The notes: generated from the letters alone by a model not told the origin. Shown: positions 1 through 7,014, numbered from the stretch's first letter. The stretch: 64,000 bases of DNA from Tenacibaculum dicentrarchi (GCF_900239345.1 NZ_OESZ01000034.1:1-64000); one strand, 5' to 3'. Numbers and translations are program-made.

Positions 1-214
1 ATTTGTCAGAATCCCACAGTTTTTCATTTCCGATTGCATAAACAGGATAAAATTCCACCGTTTCTATTTCATAATTGCGGACAGATTCTTACGTAATATT
101 TTTCAAAATCTTCTGCGTTAAAATTCCGTTTCTAATTGCGTAATATTTATCAGAATTCTACTTTAGGAAAACGCTTTATTTTTCCAATTTCACACATTTT
201 TTTTGTTAATGAAA
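1..214 (-). other. Partial gene-less cassette C0
   Basis: No gene is visible in this stretch. It resembles the right part of the gene-less cassette at 3568-4069: both contain the ATTCCGTTTCT.ATTGCG and TTCATAATT.CAGACAG-type segments of the 103 bp tandem unit. Both end in an almost identical 60 bp tail that runs into GAAAGCTAAC at the repeat boundary (211-220 here, 4067-4076 there). It is therefore probably a diverged second copy of that cassette, cut by the window edge. Confidence 0.6.
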
Positions 215-345
215 GCTAACGTTTTTGTATATTATTTGTTGCGTATTTCGAGCAACTAATTTAGTAAATAAAAGCGGAATAGAAAATCCCTAAGGATTTT
301 CGTAAGTAGTCTAGAACTAGCAATAAATTATATACGGTGTTAGCC
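215..345 (-). repeat. attC-like site R1 (end of cassette C1)
   Basis: This is a 131 bp imperfect palindrome bounded by GCTAAC (215-220) and GTTAGCC (339-345). The outer arms TGTATATTATTTGTTG and CAATAAATTATATACG are near-complementary. The centre holds a GAAAATCC/GGATTTTC hairpin. It shares the 17-nt block TAGCAATAAATTATATA with the four other copies. The right end (GTTAGCCATA) is complementary to the other end of cassette C1 at 1126-1135. Confidence 0.8.
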
Positions 346-351
346 ATAGTT

Positions 352-1110
352 TTATATTTCTATTAAATTTAAAGTTGTTCTTTTATGTTTAGTTTCTATT
401 TCGTACTTAATCTTTGAAGTAATACCTTCTAAACCAGGGTATATAAATCCTTTGTGAATTCCAATTGCATAAAGTTCATTTAATATTTCTCTCTTATTTT
501 CAGCTTTAATTATAATTTTTTCAAAAGATTCTAAATATTCTCTTTTTGATTCATCAAATGGTTTAAATGTTTTATCGTTAGGAAATTCATGAATTGAAAA
601 ACAACCTGCTTGATTTGTAATTCTTGAATCAATATGTTGTGGAAATATAATTGAGTTATTTACACCTGATATTCCTAATTTTCTTGCAATTATTGTACTT
701 TCTTTCCAACAGTTATTTGTTGAGGCTAAACCATACATCCATACATTTGAATTAAAACCATTAGAATAATCTTCACAAGCGAAATATAAAGCAACTAAAG
801 AATTTGTTGACCAATCTAGTAATCTTGTTGGTAAACCATAATGTTGAGCCATTATAAACCATTCAACATCATTATTAGGAGTATATTTTAAATGTGGAAT
901 TGATTCTTTTTTAAACTCTTCCATTATATATGTTTCTAATCTTTCCCAGTCAGAATAGGTTGAATCTAAATCAATTCTAAAAAGACTTGGAGTTAAAGAA
1001 AATGACTCATTACCGTGTCCTCTAAAAAACCATTGACACACATGTTGATGTTCATGATTGTTTATGTATTTTATATATTCAGATAAATTCGTAATCTCTT
1101 TATTTTTCAT
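352..1110 (-). CDS. FRG domain-containing protein (cassette C1)
   Basis: This is a 252-residue protein of the FRG-domain family. It carries the name-giving FRG triplet at residues 29-31 (context WFFRGHG) and the family core QHYGLPTRLLDW at about 89-100, followed by a SLVALYFAC segment. FRG proteins are of uncertain biochemistry and often occur in accessory or defence regions. I chose the ATG at 1110. An in-frame ATG at 1170 would start inside the attC-like repeat, whose boundary is at 1135. The gene starts 25 nt inside its cassette and its stop lies 4 nt before the next site, so it fills the cassette. A defence role is an inference from family and context. Confidence 0.8.
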   Translation of the reverse strand: MKNKEITNLSEYIKYINNHEHQHVCQWFFRGHGNESFSLTPSLFRIDLDSTYSDWERLETYIMEEFKKESIPHLKYTPNNDVEWFIMAQHYGLPTRLLDWSTNSLVALYFACEDYSNGFNSNVWMYGLASTNNCWKESTIIARKLGISGVNNSIIFPQHIDSRITNQAGCFSIHEFPNDKTFKPFDESKREYLESFEKIIIKAENKREILNELYAIGIHKGFIYPGLEGITSKIKYEIETKHKRTTLNLIEI

Positions 1111-1128
1111 GCTTTTTTTTAGAATTAT

Positions 1129-1261
1129 GGCTAACGTTTTTGTATATGGTTTGTTGCGTATTTCGAGCAACTAATTTAGTAAATAAAAGCGGAATAGAAA
1201 ATCCCCTAAGGATTTTCGTAAGTAGGCTCGAATTAGCAATAAATTATATACGGTGTTCTAC
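1129..1261 (-). repeat. attC-like site R2 (end of cassette C2)
   Basis: This copy is 133 bp, from GGCTAAC (1129-1135) to GTTCTAC (1255-1261). The arms TTCGAGC and GCTCGAA pair perfectly inside the outer stem, and the apex hairpin is GAAAATCC/GGATTTTC. The 17-nt invariant block is present. The stop codon of the upstream cassette gene (1258-1260) lies inside the outer box. Confidence 0.8.
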
Positions 1262-2226
1262 ACAGTTTTTTCTTCTTCTTCTAACGGAATATTCTTTTCT
1301 TTACAATACTTTTCAATTTCGGAATCTGTTTTAAAATAATCGTCACAAAAGCTTTCAAATTCCTTTTTTGTTCCTTTTACATACTTTTCAGGAGCAATCA
1401 ACATAGTTTCGGTTTGTCCAATAAATTTTTCAAATTCAGTATTTATTTCGCAAAGCTTGTCAATTGTTTTAAAATCCAATTCTTTGTAAGTTGGTTGAAA
1501 CAAAATTTTGCTTTCGTATGGATTTCCGTTTAACTCTATAATTCCAATTCCGAAAGATTGGTTAAGTCGTTCCATTTCATTCATTAAGTTTTTACTTATC
1601 TCAAATGCAACTAAATATCCATAATTCGCCCAACTTGAATTCGAAACAGCTTGAAAGAAGCATTTTTTCAATTCGTAGTCAGACTTTATTTCTCTTTTTA
1701 ACTCGTATGATATTAAGTTAAATGCGTCTGCTTTATTTATAACTTTTAATAACGCATTACTTGATGAGTTTTTAAGGTTTAAAAAGTCAATTCCTAACAT
1801 GTCTGGATGAATCCATTTTTGATGGTCATCTTTACTATTCGCTGATTTTTCGTGAAATATTGTTTTCGAGTATATATTTTGACTTTTTAAATACGAGCTT
1901 AAAAGTTTATGTAAATCTCGTTCTTGATACTTTTTTGAAGTTGGTTTTTTAATTAAAGATTCTTTTTCAACAACTTCGGAAAGGTTTAATTCATTCTCAT
2001 ATTTAGCTAAGTAATATTCAAATCCTTTTTTTCCTTTTACACGTTTAACTCTTGAGTCATTTTGTCTAATAAAATGACCTAATTGAGCTCCAATTGTATC
2101 AGAAGGAGTTTTTGCATTTCCCCAATCAATATAATTCTTTTCATCAATCATTTTTAAAACTTCCAAATATGTGAAAGAACCAATGTTGTCTTCTAATACT
2201 TTTAAAATAGCTTCTTTTATAGTCAT
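1258..2226 (-). CDS. HARE-HTH protein with PD-(D/E)XK-like C-terminal domain (cassette C2)
   Basis: This 322-residue protein starts with a HARE-HTH (winged helix) domain at about residues 1-70, with the typical TIKEAILKVL opening. After a linker, the second half resembles a PD-(D/E)XK nuclease core: P141-D142 in HPDMLGIDF, then E175-x-K177 in SYELKREI, then a conserved Gln/Trp helix. It looks like COG2958-type proteins, which are often linked to restriction or defence loci. That link is family knowledge, and the nuclease assignment is my motif reading. The start is 31 nt inside the cassette, and the TAG stop falls in the attC-like site. A DNA-targeting role is likely but unproven. Confidence 0.7.
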   Translation of the reverse strand: MTIKEAILKVLEDNIGSFTYLEVLKMIDEKNYIDWGNAKTPSDTIGAQLGHFIRQNDSRVKRVKGKKGFEYYLAKYENELNLSEVVEKESLIKKPTSKKYQERDLHKLLSSYLKSQNIYSKTIFHEKSANSKDDHQKWIHPDMLGIDFLNLKNSSSNALLKVINKADAFNLISYELKREIKSDYELKKCFFQAVSNSSWANYGYLVAFEISKNLMNEMERLNQSFGIGIIELNGNPYESKILFQPTYKELDFKTIDKLCEINTEFEKFIGQTETMLIAPEKYVKGTKKEFESFCDDYFKTDSEIEKYCKEKNIPLEEEEKTV

Positions 2227-2248
2227 TTATTCGTGTTGTTGGTCAATT

Positions 2249-2386
2249 GTGTAGAACGTTTTTGTATATTATTTGTTGCGTTTTTCGAGCAACTAATTTA
2301 GTTAATGAAATCGAAATATAAAATATAAAAAATGATATTTTTAATTAAAAAAAACTAGCAATAAATTATATACATTGTTGCCTACC
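2249..2386 (-). repeat. attC-like site R3 (end of cassette C3)
   Basis: The site runs from GTGTAGAAC (2249-2257) to GTTGCCTACC (2377-2386). The outer arms and the 17-nt invariant block are conserved. The centre has diverged into a long A/T run in place of the GAAAATCC hairpin, so the conserved parts are the arms and not the loop. The left end matches the far end of cassette C2, which carries GTTCTACAC. Confidence 0.75.
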
Positions 2387-2390
2387 GTTA

Positions 2391-2888
2391 TTAATCTGCA
2401 TTTTCATTTCTATTATCAATTGTTCTTTTTATTTTGAAAATAATATCATCAATATTAAATCTTATTTGTTTACCGAAGTCAATTTTATTAGTGTTGTTAG
2501 CACTACTAAAGTCACTAAGTAGTTTATTCAATTCTGTATAGGCTAAATTTGTTTCTATTTCTGTTGTATCTTCTATAGTAGCTCGATTTTCATTAAAATT
2601 AAATATAAAACTTTGTAAACTTTCTGAGTCCTTACTAAACTCAACACCTACTAAACTTCTATTGGATTGAGCTATTGAATATTTTCCAAATGCTTGTTGA
2701 ACTCTTTTGGCTTCAAACAAAATATTAGCTAGATATGTTGTTTTTTGTTTTTTTAAAACCTCATTTTTTGCCTTTTCAGCAATGGTTGCAGAAGCTTTAG
2801 ATTTATTCTTTGCTTCAATAGAAAGATACGCCCCATATAATGATGCTATAGAGCCTAAAACTCCAATTATGATTACTACTGTTTCCAT
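2391..2888 (-). CDS. Membrane-anchored hypothetical protein (cassette C3, second gene)
   Basis: This is a 165-residue protein with one N-terminal transmembrane helix (about residues 3-25, VVIIIGVLGSIASLYGAYL). An alanine/lysine-rich coiled segment follows (about 26-50), then a mainly helical, probably cytoplasmic domain. I do not recognise a family. It lies 10 nt downstream of a YfbU-family gene in the same two-gene cassette, so the two were probably captured and are expressed together. The stop is 5 nt from the attC-like site. A paired function, such as toxin with membrane partner, is possible but not shown by the sequence. Confidence 0.6.
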   Translation of the reverse strand: METVVIIIGVLGSIASLYGAYLSIEAKNKSKASATIAEKAKNEVLKKQKTTYLANILFEAKRVQQAFGKYSIAQSNRSLVGVEFSKDSESLQSFIFNFNENRATIEDTTEIETNLAYTELNKLLSDFSSANNTNKIDFGKQIRFNIDDIIFKIKRTIDNRNENAD

Positions 2889-2898
2889 AAATTGAATT

Positions 2899-3417
2899 TT
2901 AGTATACAGGGGTATTAATTAATTCTAAAATTTGTTCTTCCGTTAATTGATAAGTAAAGTCTACTCTAAATTCTTTCCATTTTTTAACCATTATTTTGTA
3001 CTTAGTAATCATTCGCATATGGCTATTGTAATTTCCATTGGTAGATTCCTTAATTTCATTAAATCTATCTAAGTCTTCTATGAAATATCTAGTATATGCC
3101 ATGTACATTATTTCTTTATTTCCGTCAAAACCAGGGAAAATTACCGAGCTTTTAGTTAATTCTTTAGGTTCTTTAAGTTGTTTTATAGAAAAATAGAAAG
3201 AAGCATACATATCTAATACATCAAGTACAAATTTACATTCATCTTCAGATAAAGTATCTTTAGTAAGATGTTCAGCTATCCAATCATAGTGTAGCTCAAA
3301 TCCATATTCAATAGCTTTTCGATGAGTTGCATAGTAATCTTTATCTTCGGGATAGAGTTTCTCTAAAATTTTAAGTTGATATGATAATTGTAATCTTTCT
3401 TTAATGTCAAATTTCAT
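2899..3417 (-). CDS. YfbU family protein (cassette C3, first gene)
   Basis: This 172-residue protein matches the YfbU family over nearly its full length. The opening is LSYQLKILEKLYPEDKDYY, followed by AIEYGFELHYDWI, a VLDVLDMYASFYFS helix, the GFDGNKEIMYMAYTRYFIED block and a KWKEFRVDF tail, in the same order as E. coli YfbU. YfbU is poorly characterised and has been linked to stress-related cell death in E. coli. It is the first gene of a two-gene cassette, starting 25 nt inside the boundary. It precedes a membrane protein gene by 10 nt. Confidence 0.75.
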   Translation of the reverse strand: MKFDIKERLQLSYQLKILEKLYPEDKDYYATHRKAIEYGFELHYDWIAEHLTKDTLSEDECKFVLDVLDMYASFYFSIKQLKEPKELTKSSVIFPGFDGNKEIMYMAYTRYFIEDLDRFNEIKESTNGNYNSHMRMITKYKIMVKKWKEFRVDFTYQLTEEQILELINTPVY

Positions 3418-3432
3418 TTAGTTTTTTTTAAT

Positions 3433-3569
3433 GGTTGGCAACGTTTTGTATATGGTTTGTTGCGTTTTTGAAGCACTAAATTAAGTAAATAAAAACGGAA
3501 TAGAAAATCCCCTAAGGATTTTCGTAAGTAGGTTCGTACTAGCAATAAATTATATATTTTGTTAGCTTT
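3433..3569 (-). repeat. attC-like site R4 (end of cassette C4)
   Basis: The site runs from GGTTGGCAAC (3433-3442) to GTTAGCTTT (3561-3569). It has the conserved arms TGTATATGGTTTGTTGCG and TAGCAATAAATTATATA, and a central GAAAATCC/GGATTTTC hairpin with a 4-5 nt loop. The left end is complementary, in 9 of 10 positions, to the far end of cassette C3. Confidence 0.8.
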
Positions 3570-4069
3570 TCGTTTATTTTTCCTTTTTTACAATTAAAAT
3601 ACCGATATAAAACCACATATTTTTCAGCGTTTTTATTCGGCGTTTAACTTGTCTAAATTTTCATATAAACTTACGCTAAAAAATCTAAAATCGGCAATAT
3701 TCCAAACGGTTTTTCTCATTTTCCATTTCCGATTGCGCAAACGAGCTAAAAAGTCCGCCATTTTCCTTTCATAATTATAGATAAATTCTTGCGTAATATT
3801 TGTCAGAATCTGTTGCTTTACAATTCCGTTTCTGATTGCGTAAATCTGCTAGAAATTCCGCCGTTTTCATTTCATAATTACAGACAGGTTCTTGCGTAAT
3901 ATTTTTCAAAATCTGCTGCTTTACGATTCCGTTTCTATTGGATAAACAGGTTAAAATTCCGCCGTTTTCATTTCATAATTACAGACAGATTCTTGCGTAA
4001 TATTTATCAGAATCCTACTTTTCGAAAACGCTTTATTTTCCCAATTTTGCGCATTTTTTTGTTAATGAA
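3570..4069. repeat. Gene-less cassette C4 with three 103 bp tandem units
   Basis: The 500 bp between two attC-like sites contain no credible gene on either strand. Instead, three imperfect tandem units of 103 bp run from about 3720 to 4020, with unit starts near 3720, 3823 and 3926. Each has an ATTCCGTTTCTGATTGCG-type head, a TTCATTTCATAATTACAGAC segment and a TTCTTGCGTAATATTT segment. A short run of similar units is seen at 1-165. It could be a promoter or RNA-carrying cassette, or a decayed gene. Confidence 0.6.
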
Positions 4070-4205
4070 AGCTAACGTATTTGTATATGGTTTGTTGCGT
4101 GGTTTAAGCACTAAATTTAGCAAATAAAAACCGAATAGAAAATCCGCAAGGATTTTCGTAAGTAGGCTAGAACTAGCAATAAATTATATACCGTGTTGTG
4201 TGTAG
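4070..4205 (-). repeat. attC-like site R5 (end of cassette C5)
   Basis: The site runs from AGCTAAC (4070-4076) to GTTGTGTGTAG (4195-4205). It keeps the TGTATATGG and TAGCAATAAATTATATA arms and the GGATTTTC half of the apex hairpin. The right end is complementary over 10 nt to TTACACACAAC at 5341-5351, which marks the start of the same cassette next to the recombinase. Confidence 0.8.
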
Positions 4206-4209
4206 TTTT

Positions 4210-4740
4210 TTATCGTTGTTCAATTTTAGATTTAATTTCTATGTTTGAAAATATATCTCTAAAAACGGATTTTATTTTGGTTAAATCGGTTAAGTTTATT
4301 TTACCATTTGGTGATAGAAAAACTGTATTATCATAAGTTGTTTTTTTGTCTAACCATTTCCCTTTTTCTTTAGTTTCGATGGTTCGTTTTACTTTTTCAT
4401 TGAGATGAAACTTGTATTGAACAATTATTATCTCACCTTTTTGTAGTATAATTTCCTCAATTTTATTTAATTCAGCAATCGGAATTGAAAAAGTGACAGT
4501 CATTTTAAAATAAATATCCTTTTCGGTAGTAGGATTTTCATACATCACAGTTGTTGACTTGTAACTTAACTCATTTGAATATTTGTTATAAGATAATTCT
4601 CCTTTAACATCATCAATAACACTTTTGTTTGTTAGATAGGAATTAAAATATTTTAATGCGTCTTCATTAATTTCAATATTGTTTTGAGTTATAATAATAT
4701 TTGAAAACAAAACAAATGACAAAAAGTAAGCTAATTTCAT
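4210..4740 (-). CDS. Exported hypothetical protein (cassette C5, second gene)
   Basis: This is a 176-residue protein with a probable N-terminal signal peptide (MKLAYFLSFVLFSNIIIT). The mature part is rich in beta-prone segments such as VKGELSYNKYSNELSYKSTTV and lysine-rich loops. No family is recognised. It lies 23 nt after another exported protein in the same cassette, and its stop codon is 4 nt from the attC-like site. The pair is probably co-transcribed and acts in the periplasm or at the surface. The function is unknown. Confidence 0.6.
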   Translation of the reverse strand: MKLAYFLSFVLFSNIIITQNNIEINEDALKYFNSYLTNKSVIDDVKGELSYNKYSNELSYKSTTVMYENPTTEKDIYFKMTVTFSIPIAELNKIEEIILQKGEIIIVQYKFHLNEKVKRTIETKEKGKWLDKKTTYDNTVFLSPNGKINLTDLTKIKSVFRDIFSNIEIKSKIEQR

Positions 4741-4763
4741 ATTCTTAAGTTATATAATGCGAT

Positions 4764-5306
4764 TTATTTTATTGTTTTCAATATTTTTAACAAATTTGGA
4801 ATTTTATTTACTTGAGTTTCTGTCCAAAATGTGTAATTCTTAATTTCACTATCATCGTAATCATTTAATTTAATTGTCAATCTTCGTTTTTTTTCATAAA
4901 CGAAATATGATAATGTCATTTCTTTTGCGTTAAAGATAAATTCAGATGATTTTTTCTTTAATTTCATACCTAAATTTGGTACAACATTTTTTTCTACAAA
5001 GTTTATAAGGTCAGTAATTTCCTCAAGTCCAACCCAAGCTGTTTTATAAATTTCAGGTTTTTTTATAAACATATCCAATTGTAAAGCGTTCATTTTTTTT
5101 CCACTTTTTAAGTCAATTACCTCTATTGGAAAAAATTTAACATATTCTCCAATTCCAGATTTAAATTCCGCAGTCGTTGTCCAATCTTTATTTATTCTTG
5201 TGTATTTACTTTCGTCAATGAATTTTCTTGTTGTGGATTCAATATTTTGTCCAAAAGAACATATTGTAATTAATAAAGTTAGAAGTGATAAAATGTTTGT
5301 TTTCAT
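4764..5306 (-). CDS. Exported hypothetical protein (cassette C5, first gene)
   Basis: This is a 180-residue protein beginning with a clear signal peptide, MKTNILSLLTLLITICSFGQ, with cleavage likely near residue 20. The mature domain has no family I can name. It contains a YVKFFPIEVIDLKSGKKM strand pair and a lysine-rich LSYFVYEKKRRLTIKL segment. I chose the ATG at 5306. An in-frame ATG at 5357 would lie on the recombinase side of the cassette boundary (5351) and would place non-signal residues before the signal peptide. The gene starts 45 nt inside the recombinase-proximal cassette, the position where newly captured cassettes are expected. Confidence 0.65.
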   Translation of the reverse strand: MKTNILSLLTLLITICSFGQNIESTTRKFIDESKYTRINKDWTTTAEFKSGIGEYVKFFPIEVIDLKSGKKMNALQLDMFIKKPEIYKTAWVGLEEITDLINFVEKNVVPNLGMKLKKKSSEFIFNAKEMTLSYFVYEKKRRLTIKLNDYDDSEIKNYTFWTETQVNKIPNLLKILKTIK

Positions 5307-5340
5307 ATTTAGTAGTTTAATTTTGAGTTTCGTTGCGAAA

Positions 5341-5395
5341 TTACACACAACAACCAAATATACGTACTATTACATATATATATCATATATTTTTT
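5341..5395 (-). other. Putative attI-like junction between recombinase gene and array
   Basis: On the minus strand, recombinase-side sequence ends with TATATTTGGTTG and cassette C5 begins with TTGTGTGTAA. The 17-nt attC core is absent on the recombinase side. That flank is A/T-rich with short ATATAT inverted repeats at about 5372-5390. This is the position an attI site would occupy. Only one half of the site resembles the repeats, as in integrons where attI and attC are unrelated outside the crossover. Confidence 0.5.
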
Positions 5396-6569
5396 ATAAA
5401 TCTAGGGGATTTTTAATTGATTTAAAATTATGAGAGGCAACATGAGTGTAAATTTCTGTTGTTTTACTAGAGCGATGCCCTAATAAATTTTGGATATAGC
5501 GTAAATTAGTACCACCTTCTAAAAGGTGAGTCGCAAAAGAATGTCTTAACATATGCGGTGTTACACTCTTTAGAATACCAGCTTTTTTTGTAGCTCTTTT
5601 AACAATTACAGCGACACTTTCAGGTGAATATTTTTGCCCTTTCTTGCCTTCAAACAAATACGTTTTAGGTTGCCACTCCTTATAATATACCCTTAATTCT
5701 CTAAGAACGGTTGTAGAAAGTAAGGAATACCTATCTTTATTTCCCTTAGCATTGTTAACATGTATTAGCATTCTTTTGCTGTCTATATCCGTTATCTTTA
5801 AATTAAGAATTTCACTTCTACGCAATCCTGCGGAATATAAAAGGCTAACAATACACCGATGTTTTATATTATTTGTGTGATCTATAATAGCTAAAATTTC
5901 TTCTTTCGATATTATTTTAGGAAGCCTATGTTCTTTTCTGGGTCTATCTACACTGTAAAATCGATTAGGCATACCCAACACTGTTTCATAGTAAAATTTA
6001 ATAGCGTTTATAGATTGATTTACATAACTATTCGATTTATTCTGATGCGCTAATACTTGAAGATACTGCTGTATATCTTTTTCAGATAGATCATTTATTG
6101 GTTGTTGATAAAAATGATTTATAAATTTCTCAAACAATGAAATATAGATTTTACAAGTGTTTAAAGAGTATCTTTTAAGCTCTAATTTTAAGAAGTAACT
6201 CTCAGGAGCATACTTAAGAGTTTCTTTTTTAACCCTATTTCTAAACCCATTTATATTGGGTAAGCTATTGTCTTTTATAGGTTTTTCTTTGAAAAAAGCG
6301 TTGCCATGTATCCAGATAACACCTTTAAATTTTTGAAAAATAGCATTAATGTTTTTCTTAGAATACTTTAAATAAACCATATTAAACTCCGCACTCCATT
6401 TAGGCTCAGGAAGTTCTTTTATTAATGCATGAATAACCTTATTTGGGCTAAATTGTAGCCCAATCATCTTGCAGTTATTGATATGTAAATGCTTTAAGGT
6501 AATATGTTCTGAGGTTTTCTTCACGCGATAAAATTCAAAAAAAACACTGAATAAAAAAAATATAAACAT
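5394..6569 (-). CDS. Tyrosine recombinase of the integron-like array
   Basis: This 391-residue site-specific recombinase has an N-terminal extension (about 1-100) of a kind frequent in Bacteroidota integrases, containing IGLQFSPNKVIHALIKELP and PKW. A SAM-like core-binding domain follows (about 118-205), then the catalytic domain. All catalytic residues are visible: R250 (SAGLRRSE), K275 (NAKGNKDR), H339 and R342 (HMLRHSFATHLL), H365 (LLGHRSS) and Y374 (EIYTHV). The C-terminus IKNPLDL resembles the SPLD tail of IntI. The span between the first Arg box and the HxxR box is short and lacks the roughly 40-residue insertion typical of IntI. The stop codon lies about 40 nt before the first cassette. 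Confidence 0.85.
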   Translation of the reverse strand: MFIFFLFSVFFEFYRVKKTSEHITLKHLHINNCKMIGLQFSPNKVIHALIKELPEPKWSAEFNMVYLKYSKKNINAIFQKFKGVIWIHGNAFFKEKPIKDNSLPNINGFRNRVKKETLKYAPESYFLKLELKRYSLNTCKIYISLFEKFINHFYQQPINDLSEKDIQQYLQVLAHQNKSNSYVNQSINAIKFYYETVLGMPNRFYSVDRPRKEHRLPKIISKEEILAIIDHTNNIKHRCIVSLLYSAGLRRSEILNLKITDIDSKRMLIHVNNAKGNKDRYSLLSTTVLRELRVYYKEWQPKTYLFEGKKGQKYSPESVAVIVKRATKKAGILKSVTPHMLRHSFATHLLEGGTNLRYIQNLLGHRSSKTTEIYTHVASHNFKSIKNPLDL

Positions 6570-6576
6570 ATATTTA

Positions 6577-6589
6577 TACGTTTATTAAA
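6577..6589. promoter_or_regulatory. Palindrome in the divergent recombinase / zinc-finger promoter region
   Basis: CGTTTATTAAACG is a perfect 13 bp palindrome. It lies in the 37 bp between two divergent start codons, where a regulator of the recombinase could bind. The site is seen, but the role is a guess. Confidence 0.3.
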
Positions 6590-6606
6590 CGGTTAATTAT
6601 ATACTT

Positions 6607-6972
6607 ATGGAAAAGAGATGTCTTCACTGTAAAAATAAACTAGAAGGAAGAAGCGATAAAAAATACTGTTCTTCTTATTGTCGATCTTCTTATCATTATG
6701 AAAATAATAAAGAACAAGAAGATAGTTTGTTTTTTGTAATAGATAAAAAACTCAAAAATAACAGAAAAATATTAAAAGAATTTAACAAAGCAGGATACGC
6801 TAGTGTCAGAAAAGAAAAATTGTTAGCAAAAGATTTCGACCCAAATTATTTTACAAATTATTGGAAAAATAGCAAAGGGCAGGTTTATTTATTTTGTTAC
6901 GAATATGGTTTTTTAGCTCAAAAAGAAAAGTACATACTAGTACATTGGCAAAGCTATATGAAAACCAAGTAA
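6607..6972 (+). CDS. Small zinc-finger protein (hypothetical)
   Basis: This 121-residue protein starts with a CxxC...CxxxC zinc-binding knuckle (CLHCKNKL, then KKYCSSYCRSSYHY, residues about 5-28). The pattern resembles DUF2116-like zinc ribbons. It continues with a basic helical region and a C-terminal aromatic segment (YLFCYEYGFL). It is divergently transcribed from the recombinase gene with a 37 bp gap, so both may share regulation. A nucleic-acid-binding role is plausible from the cysteine pattern, but no function is known to me. Confidence 0.6.
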   Translation: MEKRCLHCKNKLEGRSDKKYCSSYCRSSYHYENNKEQEDSLFFVIDKKLKNNRKILKEFNKAGYASVRKEKLLAKDFDPNYFTNYWKNSKGQVYLFCYEYGFLAQKEKYILVHWQSYMKTK

Positions 6973-7014
6973 ATTTATTTAAAACACTTCTTAATTAAAT
7001 AGTATTTTTGTTAC

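Larger units (their letters stand above)
1..6569 (-). mobile_element. Integron-like gene cassette array with adjacent tyrosine recombinase
   Basis: Read on the minus strand, the order is recombinase (6569-5394), a junction site (about 5395-5341), then cassettes C5 (5351-4196), C4 (4076-3562), C3 (3442-2378), C2 (2257-1256), C1 (1135-340) and partial C0 (220 to the window edge). The cassette bodies are separated by 131-138 bp palindromic repeats. All genes point the same way. The first genes start 25-45 nt inside the cassette, and the last genes end within a few bases of the next repeat. Each cassette begins with GTT plus a private sequence whose complement opens the repeat at its far end. This is the attC logic of integrons. 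The recombinase is not a classical IntI, so integron-like is the safe wording. Confidence 0.8.

Noticed and set aside
280..310. GAAAATCC/GGATTTTC hairpins considered as terminators
   Set aside because: They are the apex of the attC-like palindrome, occur in the same place in the repeats, and lack a T tract on the gene strand.
1140..1334. Open frame of 64 codons on the plus strand
   Set aside because: It spans attC-like site R2 and the end of the HARE-HTH gene in the opposite direction. No start context or family.
3720..4020. 103 bp tandem units considered as a CRISPR or plasmid iteron array
   Set aside because: Units are directly adjacent with no spacers, too long for iterons, and lack a replication gene nearby.
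215..4205. Repeats considered as a CRISPR array
   Set aside because: The repeats are 131-138 bp, spaced by 500-1000 bp of genes, and palindromic. They do not have the short, regularly spaced repeat-spacer form, and no cas genes are present.
5394..6569. Calling the recombinase XerC, XerD or IntI
   Set aside because: It is not at a dif-like site, has an N-terminal extension foreign to XerC/D, and lacks the IntI insertion. A neutral name is safer.
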